Shown here piece by piece: positions 42,491 through 50,346 of a stretch of 64,000 nucleotides of DNA (positions within the stretch are counted from its first letter, which is position 1; the number at the start of each line of letters is the position of its first letter). The DNA is from Prolixibacteraceae bacterium UBA6029 (lineage in GTDB: Bacteria; Bacteroidota; Bacteroidia; Bacteroidales; Prolixibacteraceae). The DNA is taken from NCBI GenBank assembly GCA_002429385.1, contig DIZL01000029.1, positions 159,780-223,779 of the forward strand, read 5' to 3'. A program made the position numbers and the translations under genes. The notes beneath the pieces are model-generated. The model saw only the letters and a list, made by a program, of their open reading frames with translations, made no database searches and was not told the origin of the DNA.

Positions 42491-43804
42491 TTACTTAAGT
42501 GCGAAGTTGATTGGTATCGTGTATTGAACGGCAACTATTTTGCCCTTATCTTTTCCGGGAGTCCATTTAGGCATGGCATTGACCACACGAAGAGCTTCCG
42601 CATCAAGCAACGGATCAACTCCTCTTTCAATTTTTGCGCCGGTTACCGCTCCATCTTCGGATACCACAAAACTGACAAATACTTTTCCTTTGATGCCTTT
42701 TTTTATAGCTTCAGTAGGGTATTGTACCGACTTTCCGATGAAATTGCGTAATTCCGAATCTCCACCCGGAAATTCAGGCATTTGTTCTACCTGAGAGTAA
42801 ACTTTACCAATTCCTGGAATGAATGAAATTGTAATTTTTTTTGGACCTGAATTTTGGGAGTTTTCTGGTTTGGAAATAGTAGTCGAGTTTTGGTCTTTAC
42901 TTACTTGTTTTTCTACTGATTTCTGTTGATCAAAGGCAAATACAGCCGTTAAACAAACAGCCATCAACATCCCAAACAGGACTTTAGTTATGGCTATTTT
43001 TCTGGATTTTATTCTTGAGATCATTTGGATACGATTTTTGACTAACGAATAATTAAAGTTGTTGGTTACCACAATTTGATCACCAACATACTGGTTGATT
43101 AGGATCTGCTTGTACCACGAAGGTGCAGTTCCCTGAGAGATCACAGCCTGATCGGCCAGGAATTCATGATTTTCGCGCAGTGCACGTCTGAACAGCCAAT
43201 AGAAAGGATTAAACCACTGGAATACAGCGATAAATTCAAGGATGAGCACATCAAAGGTGTGTCCCTGACGAATATGCTGTTTCTCGTGCTCGAGCATTTT
43301 CTCCCAACCATTGGTAATATGCAGGTTTTCACTCACGAAAATGTAATTCAGAAAAGAGAATGGACTCAGCTCACCTTCCAGGATAACCAGTTTGACGTTC
43401 CCTTCGGGAACAACACGGTTACTTGCAATTAACCGGTTGATCTGGCAAATCTGGAACAACAGCTTGCCACCGAAAAATATTACACCCAATAAATAGGCAT
43501 AGGCGATTAAGCGATAGGTTGACACCAGTTGTCCTGCTCCCTGCGTCAAACCATTGCCGTATACAGTTACCGCGCTCAATAAATTGATGTATGGGGTAAC
43601 GGTAACTTCACCGAGCAGGATTGAATCGGGGGTATAAAACGGAATGTGCAACAGGGGCAACAGCATGGAGAAACCAATCGATACCAGCAGATACCACCGG
43701 TTTACGTTGAAAAATGTCTCCTTCCGCAATAACAGGTAATAAACCCCGGCAAAAAGGCTCAGGCTTATTCCGGATACCATGAGGTAATTTACAAAGTTAA
43801 TCAT
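42491..43804 (-). CDS. M56 (BlaR1-type) sensor metalloprotease with TonB C-terminal domain
   Basis: The 437-residue protein has four N-terminal helices (LMVSGISLSLFAGVYYLLL and others). A cytoplasmic M56 protease domain carries the zinc motif LEHEKQHIRQGH and the downstream ligand region ENHEFLADQAV. A fifth helix follows (VLFGMLMAVCLTAVFAF), and then instead of a penicillin-binding sensor domain a TonB C-terminal domain (MPEFPGGDSELRNFIG, closing PINFALK). M56 proteases cleave their partner BlaI-type repressor on a signal. The start overlaps the repressor gene by 8 bases. The stimulus read by a TonB domain is unknown. Confidence 0.93.
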   Translation of the reverse strand: MINFVNYLMVSGISLSLFAGVYYLLLRKETFFNVNRWYLLVSIGFSMLLPLLHIPFYTPDSILLGEVTVTPYINLLSAVTVYGNGLTQGAGQLVSTYRLIAYAYLLGVIFFGGKLLFQICQINRLIASNRVVPEGNVKLVILEGELSPFSFLNYIFVSENLHITNGWEKMLEHEKQHIRQGHTFDVLILEFIAVFQWFNPFYWLFRRALRENHEFLADQAVISQGTAPSWYKQILINQYVGDQIVVTNNFNYSLVKNRIQMISRIKSRKIAITKVLFGMLMAVCLTAVFAFDQQKSVEKQVSKDQNSTTISKPENSQNSGPKKITISFIPGIGKVYSQVEQMPEFPGGDSELRNFIGKSVQYPTEAIKKGIKGKVFVSFVVSEDGAVTGAKIERGVDPLLDAEALRVVNAMPKWTPGKDKGKIVAVQYTIPINFALK

Positions 43805-44195
43805 TGGGTGATGGGTTTTCCGGTTCCAAATCTTTTCTGACTTCCTTGATCAATTCTTCAAGTTGTGAGAGGCTCATTTTGTCTTCTTTGGCAAAAAATG
43901 AAACCATTTCCTGAAAGGAGTTACTGAAATAACCACTCAGGAAATTCCTGAAATACGACTTCGTGTAATCCGTTTTACTGACGAGAGGAAAGTACTGATG
44001 TGTTTTTCCATACGCGTAATGGTCAACAAATCCTTTCTTCTCCAAAATCCGGATTATAGTAGAAACCGTATTGTATGCAGGTTTGGGTTCCGGAAGCTTA
44101 TCTACAATTTCTTTTACAAAAGCTTTTTCCAGTGTCCACAATTCCTGCATAATTTGTTCTTCAGCCTTGGTTAATTCTTTCATGACTTCTACCAT
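43797..44195 (-). CDS. BlaI/MecI/CopY family transcriptional repressor
   Basis: This 132-residue protein has the winged-helix of the penicillinase-repressor family: LTKAEEQIMQELWTLEKAF, then the recognition helix AYNTVSTIIRILEKKGFV and wing AYGKTHQYFPLVSK. The C-terminal dimerisation region follows, with the protease-sensitive stretch expected near the linker. ATG at 44183 is an equally good start. It is first in a two-gene operon with the M56 protease, and its promoter region holds ACTAA-N4-TTAGT dyads, so autorepression is likely. Confidence 0.93.
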   Translation of the reverse strand: MVEVMKELTKAEEQIMQELWTLEKAFVKEIVDKLPEPKPAYNTVSTIIRILEKKGFVDHYAYGKTHQYFPLVSKTDYTKSYFRNFLSGYFSNSFQEMVSFFAKEDKMSLSQLEELIKEVRKDLEPENPSPND

Positions 44196-44228
44196 TTAAT
44201 TCCAATTTATAAACATCAAAAATCTTGC

Positions 44229-44246
44229 CAAAACTAAGCACTTAGT
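44229..44246 (-). promoter_or_regulatory. blaI promoter -7 box overlapped by operator dyad
   Basis: On the minus strand TAGTTTTG (44236-44229) matches the -7 box TAnnTTTG, with a TTG at 44262-44260 as possible -33. A dyad ACTAA-gcac-TTAGT at 44233-44246 overlaps the box, so a bound repressor would block initiation. Confidence 0.65.
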
Positions 44247-44373
44247 TCGTCAACTAATACAATAGTTTAAAAAGACAAAAAAAAATAGAACAAATCCATT
44301 CAACTTGAACCTGAATGATGAACATTAAGCTACAACAAACCGGATAACAGTTGATTGAATATCCACAACAAAG

Positions 44374-44417
44374 ATATAACTAATATTTTAGTTTTCAAAC
44401 TAAAATATTAGTTATAT
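44374..44417. promoter_or_regulatory. Perfect 44-bp palindrome with two operator-like dyads
   Basis: Arms of 21 bp (44374-44394 and 44397-44417) are exact reverse complements around tc. Each arm contains an ACTAA-N4-TTAGT dyad (44379-44392 and 44399-44412), the same pattern as at the blaI promoter. It is either an upstream operator pair for the repressor or a structural element. Confidence 0.6.
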
Positions 44418-44544
44418 GATTATTTTTTTTATTTCTGATCAAAGCGCCCACTTCCTGCCACAACTTTTGGACTGAAATAGGATAATGATTGAGAACCTGA
44501 AACCCGCAACTTTGAACCTGGAATTTGAAACTTGGAACCTAAAA

Positions 44545-44579
44545 CAAAAAAAGGCCGTCTGATTTTACTCTGACGACCT
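44545..44579 (-). terminator. Terminator of the GH27-GH97 operon
   Basis: On the minus strand an 8-bp stem (aggtcgtc/gacggcct, one G-T pair) with extended loop is followed by seven T. Immediately beyond it (44487-44544) a repeat of the word gaacctgaaac/tttgaacctgg occurs. Confidence 0.65.
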
Positions 44580-44667
44580 CATTCTGATTTACCTGGTTTA
44601 GGTGGTTTACGCAATTTATTTGGTATAGATCAAAGGTTCAATTTTTAATAATAGACTTCATGCACGC

Positions 44668-46614
44668 TTACAATTTCTTGCAGATTGCTGCCCAGCCGCC
44701 TCCTTTTGCAAGGTCAATTTTCAATTTGTCTGCTTTGGTTACCTGTTTCACAACCCTTTTATAATCGTTGCAACTGATATCAGCGTTCATTCCATCCTGC
44801 ATAATCTCTATTTCATAGTTTCCTTCTCCCAGAAATGACAGATCAACATTCAGCGAACGGGCAGTCCAGTCGGTCATGGCGCCCAGATACCAATCATTTC
44901 CCTTCTGACGGGCTGTGAGGATATAGTCCCCTACTTTGGCATCCAGAATCTTCGTATCGTCCCAAACGGTCTGCATTCGGCTGATAAATGAGGTACAATC
45001 GCTTTCCTTGTAATAATTCGATGGACTATCATTCAGCATCTGAAGCGGAGCATCATAGCAAACATACATGGCCAGCTGATGACAACGCGTTCCCTGGCTC
45101 ATTGGATGTGAAAAGCTGATGGCATAATCTTTTTCATTCTTATTGGTCATAGCACCAGGAGTATAATCCATCGGTCCGGCCAGCATTCTGGTGAAACAAA
45201 GGGTTACATCGTGCTCAGGAGTAATATCCTTGCTCCACTTGCAGTTTTCCATTCCTTTAACACCTTCATGATTGATGATATTCGGGTAAGCCCTGGCCAT
45301 TCCTGAAGGTTTAAATGCTCCGTGAAAATCAATCAGTAATTTACGGTCTGCACATGCTTTAGCTGAACGTTCGTAAAAGTTTACCATGTATTGTTCCGAG
45401 CGGGCCATAAAATCGACTTTAATACCTTTAATGCCCCATTTGGCATACAAATCCAAGGTACCATTAATATCAGCATCCAGAGCGTTCCAAAGACACCAAA
45501 GAATAATATCCACATTTTTGGATTTCCCGTAGGCAATCAGTTCCTTGATATCAATATCAGCATTGGCTTCTTTGATGTTCAGCGTTGTTTTTGTCCAGCC
45601 TTCATCCAGAATGATGTAAGGAATCTTATATTTTGAAGCAAAATCAATGTAGTATTTATAAGTTTTGGTATCCAGACCCGCTTTAAAGTCAACACCATAA
45701 ATGTTGTTTTCATTCCACCAGTCCCAGGCTACCAACCCAGGTTTAATCCAACTGGTTTCTGCCAGTTTACAATCGCGGGATAGTAGAAACACCATCTGAT
45801 TTTCGACCAATCGTGCATCTTCAGTACTGATCATGAAAACGCGCCACGGAAATGACCTTGTTCCGGAGGTTTTTGCAATATAATCCGCTTCCTGGATATT
45901 CTGAATCTCACGATCACCCTTAGGATTCGACTTCAGGATAACCTTGGGATACTTACTTTTAAATGCAGCCTTTCCGGTAGCTTCCATAAATAAGCAGGGA
46001 TAATCGAACAAATCTGCTTCAGTAATTCCGATCTTGATATTGTTGTCAGCCTTTACCAGTGTAGGAAGTGAGCAGAACTTTCCTGCCGCCAGTGAGCTTA
46101 TTTTCTGGTCCAGATAAACCCGCTCATAATGCGAATATACGGTTTCTTCTTCCGGGAAAAGCACCCCGTAGTCCCCTGCAAAATTGAGGTTTACTTCTTC
46201 ATTTTTCACAGTAATCTCATCCTTCATGCTTGTTTCGAAACGATAGGCTATACCGTTATCGAACACGCGGAAACTGACTGCATAGTTTGGTTTAAATACC
46301 AGGTTTAGTTGGTTATAGGTATTATTAATGGTTTTTGATTTAACGGCCACCACAGTTTTTACTACTTCTGAAACTGAAGTTGTTTTGGCTGAAACGACTT
46401 TGGGATTAACTCCCAGTACCGATGTTCCCAGGTCGAGACTCAAGGTATTGTTTGTAAAGATAGACTGATTGGCTACTGCTGCTGACCATTTAATTTGCGT
46501 ATCGACCGAAACGGTAACCTTAATGCTTCCGTTTGGAGAGCTTACCGTATAGTCTTTCGCAAAAGCGCCTAAACCAAGGACTATGAATAGAATGAATAAA
46601 AATGATTTCAACAT
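44668..46614 (-). CDS. Glycoside hydrolase family 97 alpha-glycosidase
   Basis: The 648-residue protein has a signal peptide (MLKSFLFILFIVLGLGAFA). The N-terminal beta-sandwich of GH97 opens with YTVSSPNGSIKVTVSV. The catalytic barrel carries GLVAWDWWNENNIYGVDF, KYKIPYIILDEGW, WGIKGIKVDFMAR, KLLIDFHGAFKPSG and INHEGVKGMENCKW. A C-terminal beta domain follows. GH97 is largely a Bacteroidota family: inverting alpha-glucosidases use a C-terminal Glu, retaining alpha-galactosidases an Asp in the barrel (the VDFM Asp is a candidate nucleophile). Pairing with a GH27 alpha-galactosidase 12 bases upstream favours alpha-galactoside degradation. Confidence 0.92.
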   Translation of the reverse strand: MLKSFLFILFIVLGLGAFAKDYTVSSPNGSIKVTVSVDTQIKWSAAVANQSIFTNNTLSLDLGTSVLGVNPKVVSAKTTSVSEVVKTVVAVKSKTINNTYNQLNLVFKPNYAVSFRVFDNGIAYRFETSMKDEITVKNEEVNLNFAGDYGVLFPEEETVYSHYERVYLDQKISSLAAGKFCSLPTLVKADNNIKIGITEADLFDYPCLFMEATGKAAFKSKYPKVILKSNPKGDREIQNIQEADYIAKTSGTRSFPWRVFMISTEDARLVENQMVFLLSRDCKLAETSWIKPGLVAWDWWNENNIYGVDFKAGLDTKTYKYYIDFASKYKIPYIILDEGWTKTTLNIKEANADIDIKELIAYGKSKNVDIILWCLWNALDADINGTLDLYAKWGIKGIKVDFMARSEQYMVNFYERSAKACADRKLLIDFHGAFKPSGMARAYPNIINHEGVKGMENCKWSKDITPEHDVTLCFTRMLAGPMDYTPGAMTNKNEKDYAISFSHPMSQGTRCHQLAMYVCYDAPLQMLNDSPSNYYKESDCTSFISRMQTVWDDTKILDAKVGDYILTARQKGNDWYLGAMTDWTARSLNVDLSFLGEGNYEIEIMQDGMNADISCNDYKRVVKQVTKADKLKIDLAKGGGWAAICKKL

Positions 46615-46626
46615 CTGAACCTGAAT

Positions 46627-47802
46627 TTATTTCTTAATAAAACGGAAAACCTTTACGGAATGCGGCTGTAGCTTAATGAAAACGACACTCTTGTCAAGGC
46701 TGACGTCTTTGTGCTCCCACAAATCCCTGACCTTATAATCGGCTAGTTTGTATGGCTCTGACGCCCAGTAATTGTCGTTTGCTTTTAGCAGGGTATTAAA
46801 ATCAACCTGCACTTCTTTTACTTCATCTCCACGGTTCAACAGACAAGCTGCCTTTTCATTATTTGCCAGTTTTTTAATCCATATTTCGTAATCGCCATTA
46901 TCGCGATAGCAAAATCCTTGTTTACCCAAAACATCCTGGTCAAGTGCGATGACCTCTCCGTTCTTTAATATCTCTGCAGTTTCAGGAGCCATGTTTCCCA
47001 GATCATTACCAGCCATCAGCGGAGCTGCCAACATACACCACAACGAAAAGTGAGTTTTATATTCTTCGGTTGTCATGCCGCCATTTCCAACTTCAAGCAT
47101 GTCAGGATCGTTCCAATAGCCTGGTCCGGCATATTTTGCAAGGTCTCTTTCCTTGTCCAGAATATCGATCATTGAATCCCAGCGATCAACAATGTCGCCT
47201 GTTGATCTCCACAAATGACCAACTTCTTTGGCCCATTCCCATGGTTTTGCAGTACCCCATTCGCATAAACTAAATACGATAGGACGTTTGGCTGCAAAAA
47301 GGCCATCACGCATAGTTGCATAACTGGCTTTGGCATCCTGTGTGGTAGTATTACACCAGTCATATTTCAGGTAATCGACTCCCCAGCGTGCATAAGTTCT
47401 GGCGTCCTGAAATTCATGGCCTCTTCCGCCTGGTCTTCCGGCACAGGTTTTTGATCCTGCACATGAATAGATTCCGAATTTTAAGCCCTTGGAATGGATG
47501 TAATCAGCCAATGCTTTTATTCCACTGGGGAAATGATCTTTGTCGACCATAATTTCACCATTTTTATCACGATCAATCTGCCAGCAATCGTCAATTACAA
47601 TATACTGATATCCGGCATCCTGCATTCCGCTGCTCACCATTTGGTCAGCCATCTGCATAACGAGTTTTTCATTCACGTTACAGGCAAACTTATTCCAACT
47701 GTTCCAACCCATCGGTGGAGTTTTTGCAAGCTGATCGTACTTTTGAGCCGAGACACCTAAAAAAGTGAATGCTACTAAAACGGTCCAAATTAGTTTCTTC
47801 AT
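46627..47802 (-). CDS. Glycoside hydrolase family 27 alpha-galactosidase
   Basis: Start set at 47802 (MKKLIWTVLVAFTFLGVSAQ, signal peptide). The mature protein opens LAKTPPMGWNSWNKFACNV, the hallmark of GH27. The nucleophile Asp is in YLKYDWCN, the acid/base Asp in GYWNDPDMLEVG, and substrate-site residues in YIVIDDCWQ and FSLCEWG. A C-terminal antiparallel beta domain ends it, and 391 residues is normal. It hydrolyses terminal alpha-1,6-galactosides such as galactomannan or raffinose-type sugars. It is the first of a two-gene operon with GH97. Confidence 0.95.
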   Translation of the reverse strand: MKKLIWTVLVAFTFLGVSAQKYDQLAKTPPMGWNSWNKFACNVNEKLVMQMADQMVSSGMQDAGYQYIVIDDCWQIDRDKNGEIMVDKDHFPSGIKALADYIHSKGLKFGIYSCAGSKTCAGRPGGRGHEFQDARTYARWGVDYLKYDWCNTTTQDAKASYATMRDGLFAAKRPIVFSLCEWGTAKPWEWAKEVGHLWRSTGDIVDRWDSMIDILDKERDLAKYAGPGYWNDPDMLEVGNGGMTTEEYKTHFSLWCMLAAPLMAGNDLGNMAPETAEILKNGEVIALDQDVLGKQGFCYRDNGDYEIWIKKLANNEKAACLLNRGDEVKEVQVDFNTLLKANDNYWASEPYKLADYKVRDLWEHKDVSLDKSVVFIKLQPHSVKVFRFIKK

Positions 47803-47948
47803 ATAATAACAGGTAATGATTTGAAAAGATTTGCTTTTTGAAAATGTGCTGCAATATCTATAAATCTGCACGTTCGCCTATGGACATATCTTCGGGAAAC
47901 ATGGACTTATAATCATCACCCTACTATCCAGTAGGTTACATACTGAAA

Positions 47949-48731
47949 TTATTCCAGGCAGAAGGAATCGACATCATTTAATACAGGGAAATCTAACCTG
48001 AATCTCAAGAGTTCGTTATATGATAAAGGTACTACAACAATGTTCTCGACATATTCTTCGGTCATAGCTAAAACACTACCCTTCGGATCAATCACTTGCG
48101 AATTCCCCGAATAACCGATAGAATTTCCGTCAACCCCTACCCTGTTGGCTCCAACCACATAAGCCTGGTTTTCTATAGCCCGGGCTTTCAGCAAGGTATT
48201 CCATACCTCGTCCCTGGCTTGCGGCCAACTGGCTGAATAAACCAAAAGATCATATTCATTCCTGTTTCGTGCCCATACCGGAAACCGAAGGTCATAACAA
48301 ATGAGCGGGCAGATCCGCCATCCCTTGTATAAAACGATTATACGTTCCATTCCCTGCTGAAACTGACTTTCTTCACCTTCCATGGTGAACAGGTGGCGTT
48401 TGTTATAAAAATGAACTTCACCGGTAGGTTCTGCAAAGATGAGCCGGTTATAATACAGGTCATTTTCGCTGATAATCAGGCTTCCGCAGAGGGCAAACCC
48501 ATACTCAGCGCTCCGTTGTTTCATCCACCTTACCGTTTCGCCAACCATTGTTTCAGCCAAAGCCGATGTATTCAACGAGAAGCCGGTATTAAACATCTCT
48601 GCCAGAAATACTACATCCGTATTCTTGTTTATTTTCTGAAGCCATTCATCAAGCTTCAACCGGTTAGCCGTAGAATCTTCCCATACCTGATCAAGCTGAA
48701 TTATTGCTGCTATTAAGGTTTCCTGTGTCAT
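47949..48731 (-). CDS. Carbon-nitrogen hydrolase, omega-amidase-like (YafV type)
   Basis: The 260-residue protein is a nitrilase superfamily member. The catalytic Glu is in VVFLAEMFNTGFS, Lys in YNKRHLF and Cys in PLICYDLRFPVW, followed by the family pattern YDLLVYSASWP. Closest resemblance is to YafV/omega-amidase, which hydrolyses alpha-ketoglutaramate and alpha-ketosuccinamate in methionine salvage and glutamine transamination. Cytosolic, no signal. A tandem word repeat (ttgtaattg, 48732-48779) abuts its start. Confidence 0.88.
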   Translation of the reverse strand: MTQETLIAAIIQLDQVWEDSTANRLKLDEWLQKINKNTDVVFLAEMFNTGFSLNTSALAETMVGETVRWMKQRSAEYGFALCGSLIISENDLYYNRLIFAEPTGEVHFYNKRHLFTMEGEESQFQQGMERIIVLYKGWRICPLICYDLRFPVWARNRNEYDLLVYSASWPQARDEVWNTLLKARAIENQAYVVGANRVGVDGNSIGYSGNSQVIDPKGSVLAMTEEYVENIVVVPLSYNELLRFRLDFPVLNDVDSFCLE

Positions 48732-48957
48732 ATTGGTTGTAATTGTTGTAATTATTGTAATTGGTTGTAATTGGTTGTTTTACTGAATAGTATTGCCTGA
48801 TAAGTCTCGCCTTAAGACAATGAATGACCTGAAACTATTGACAATTGAATGACTACAAATGACGTGAAACTAATGACCATTACTTTTTCCTTGCTTCTTG
48901 CCCCTTACTCCTTTCTCCATGCTCCTTGCCCCATGCTCCATTCTCCTTGCTCCTTAT
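48732..48957. repeat. Two tandem word repeats around a gene boundary
   Basis: At 48732-48779 the ~10-bp word ttgtaattgg is repeated about five times directly before the nitrilase-family ATG. At 48886-48957 the words ctccttgc, cttgcccc and atgctcc recur about eight times up to and including the stop codon of the acyltransferase gene. Neither forms a long inverted repeat. No coding frame fits. Confidence 0.6.
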
Positions 48958-49508
48958 TCTTCTGCAGTGAACAATTCAGGGAACCGGCCTACCAATGCAT
49001 GTTCACGATAAAAGGCTTTCATTCGCCGGATATCTGCTTCCGCATTGTCAGTTAACTCAAAAGTACCAAGCCAGCCAATTTCTTTGCGGCCATAATCAAA
49101 AAAACCCAGATAAATCGTTGCTCCAGTAGCTTTTGCAATGGTATGAAACCCTGCCTTCCAACGCTTGTTTAAATTTCGTGTTCCTTCAGGTGTTATAGCC
49201 AGATGCATCTTTTCCCGGCTATTCATTTCATTAATGATTTGTTTGACTACAGTTGTCCCTTTTGACCGATCGAGGGCAATCGCACCCAGTCTGCGCAAAA
49301 GAATTCCAAGTGGCCAAAAGAAGAATTCCTTTTTAATGATCACATTGATCGTTCCCCCAACCGAAGTATAATACAGGTAGGCAATCACAAAATCCCATGC
49401 ACTGGTATGCGGTACACCGATAATAATGGCCTTCTTTTCGAGCATCACTCCGCTGACAGCTTTCCAACCCCATAATCTCATCCAGGTTCTGCAAAATAAT
49501 CTCCACAT
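48954..49508 (-). CDS. 1-acyl-sn-glycerol-3-phosphate acyltransferase-like protein
   Basis: Start set at 49508 (MWRLFCRTWMRLWGWK); the frame extends to 49550 but would overlap the preceding gene. The 184-residue protein has the acyltransferase H-x4-D motif in GVPHTSAWDF and the EGTR motif in ITPEGTRN, with FFFWPLGILLRRLGAIALDR between. It is shorter than PlsC (~240) and of the family often annotated as lysophospholipid acyltransferase. It would acylate at the inner membrane. The TAA lies inside a word-repeat block. Confidence 0.87.
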   Translation of the reverse strand: MWRLFCRTWMRLWGWKAVSGVMLEKKAIIIGVPHTSAWDFVIAYLYYTSVGGTINVIIKKEFFFWPLGILLRRLGAIALDRSKGTTVVKQIINEMNSREKMHLAITPEGTRNLNKRWKAGFHTIAKATGATIYLGFFDYGRKEIGWLGTFELTDNAEADIRRMKAFYREHALVGRFPELFTAEE

Positions 49509-49510
49509 TT

Positions 49511-50173
49511 CTATATAATATATTTCAGTGTTAATTCCTCCGCCCCGCAATATTTCTTCAACAAACTTACTGAATAGTCAACCGCATCATGAACATGATT
49601 ATCACCTCCAAAATCGATCAGGATCATTAAAAACCTTTTGGTCTGATCATTAACCTCTGTTCGTTGCGAATCGCTGGTTGGCGTTCCAAAAGCCCCAAGC
49701 TCATCCCTGAAAACAGGAAGATTTTCAATATTCAATTCTCCTTTACCGATACCGCAATAAGGTTCGTCAGCCTGCCCGATTCCAAAACAAATATCGCCCT
49801 GAATCCGGCTGACATCATAGCCCCCGATTGAAAAACCGCTTGTGATGGATACAAGGTTCAACTGATCGACAACATTGCTGATTTGATACAGTCCTTTACC
49901 GGATACGATCCTTCGCAACAGGGCTTCGGCTGACAAACGATAGCGTGCCGAATCTTTTCCGCATGCTTTATACCCCTTTCGTGATTCCCTGATTGCCGGC
50001 AGATTACTAATGTCTTCAATCATTAATGACTCTCTTAGCTGTTCAATCCTGAAATTGATTTCTGCCAATAATTCTTCGGAAGGTGCCGCAACTTCCACAT
50101 CCGCTTCAATGCAACCCAGCCCCAGACTGGGGCACCTGTTTTTAAGCTCAGGACTAATAGTTATATTTAACAT
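49511..50173 (-). CDS. B3/B4 tRNA-binding domain protein
   Basis: Start set at 50173 (MLNITISPELKNRCPSLGLG); 220 residues. The protein consists essentially of a B3/B4 domain as in phenylalanyl-tRNA synthetase beta chains: NLPAIRESRKGYKACGKDSA, RYRLSAEALLRRI, LYQISNVVDQLNLVSI and a glycine-rich GFSIGGYDV. Stand-alone forms are thought to edit or bind aminoacylated tRNA; the role is not established. It ends 2 bases before the acyltransferase start, so the two are likely cotranscribed. Confidence 0.85.
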   Translation of the reverse strand: MLNITISPELKNRCPSLGLGCIEADVEVAAPSEELLAEINFRIEQLRESLMIEDISNLPAIRESRKGYKACGKDSARYRLSAEALLRRIVSGKGLYQISNVVDQLNLVSITSGFSIGGYDVSRIQGDICFGIGQADEPYCGIGKGELNIENLPVFRDELGAFGTPTSDSQRTEVNDQTKRFLMILIDFGGDNHVHDAVDYSVSLLKKYCGAEELTLKYII

Positions 50174-50346
50174 CCGGCAAAAGGTAAAATTTTGTATGCT
50201 GTGCATTCTGTTGCACACACAAAAATAAGAATTTAGGCGTACGTTGATGAACGGAACAAATAAATCCTTAAATATGTTAGTTCGTCCTTTTAAGTTGAGT
50301 TTAAAGAAAGATAGAAGTAGTTGAATAAACCCTCAGATATATCCCC

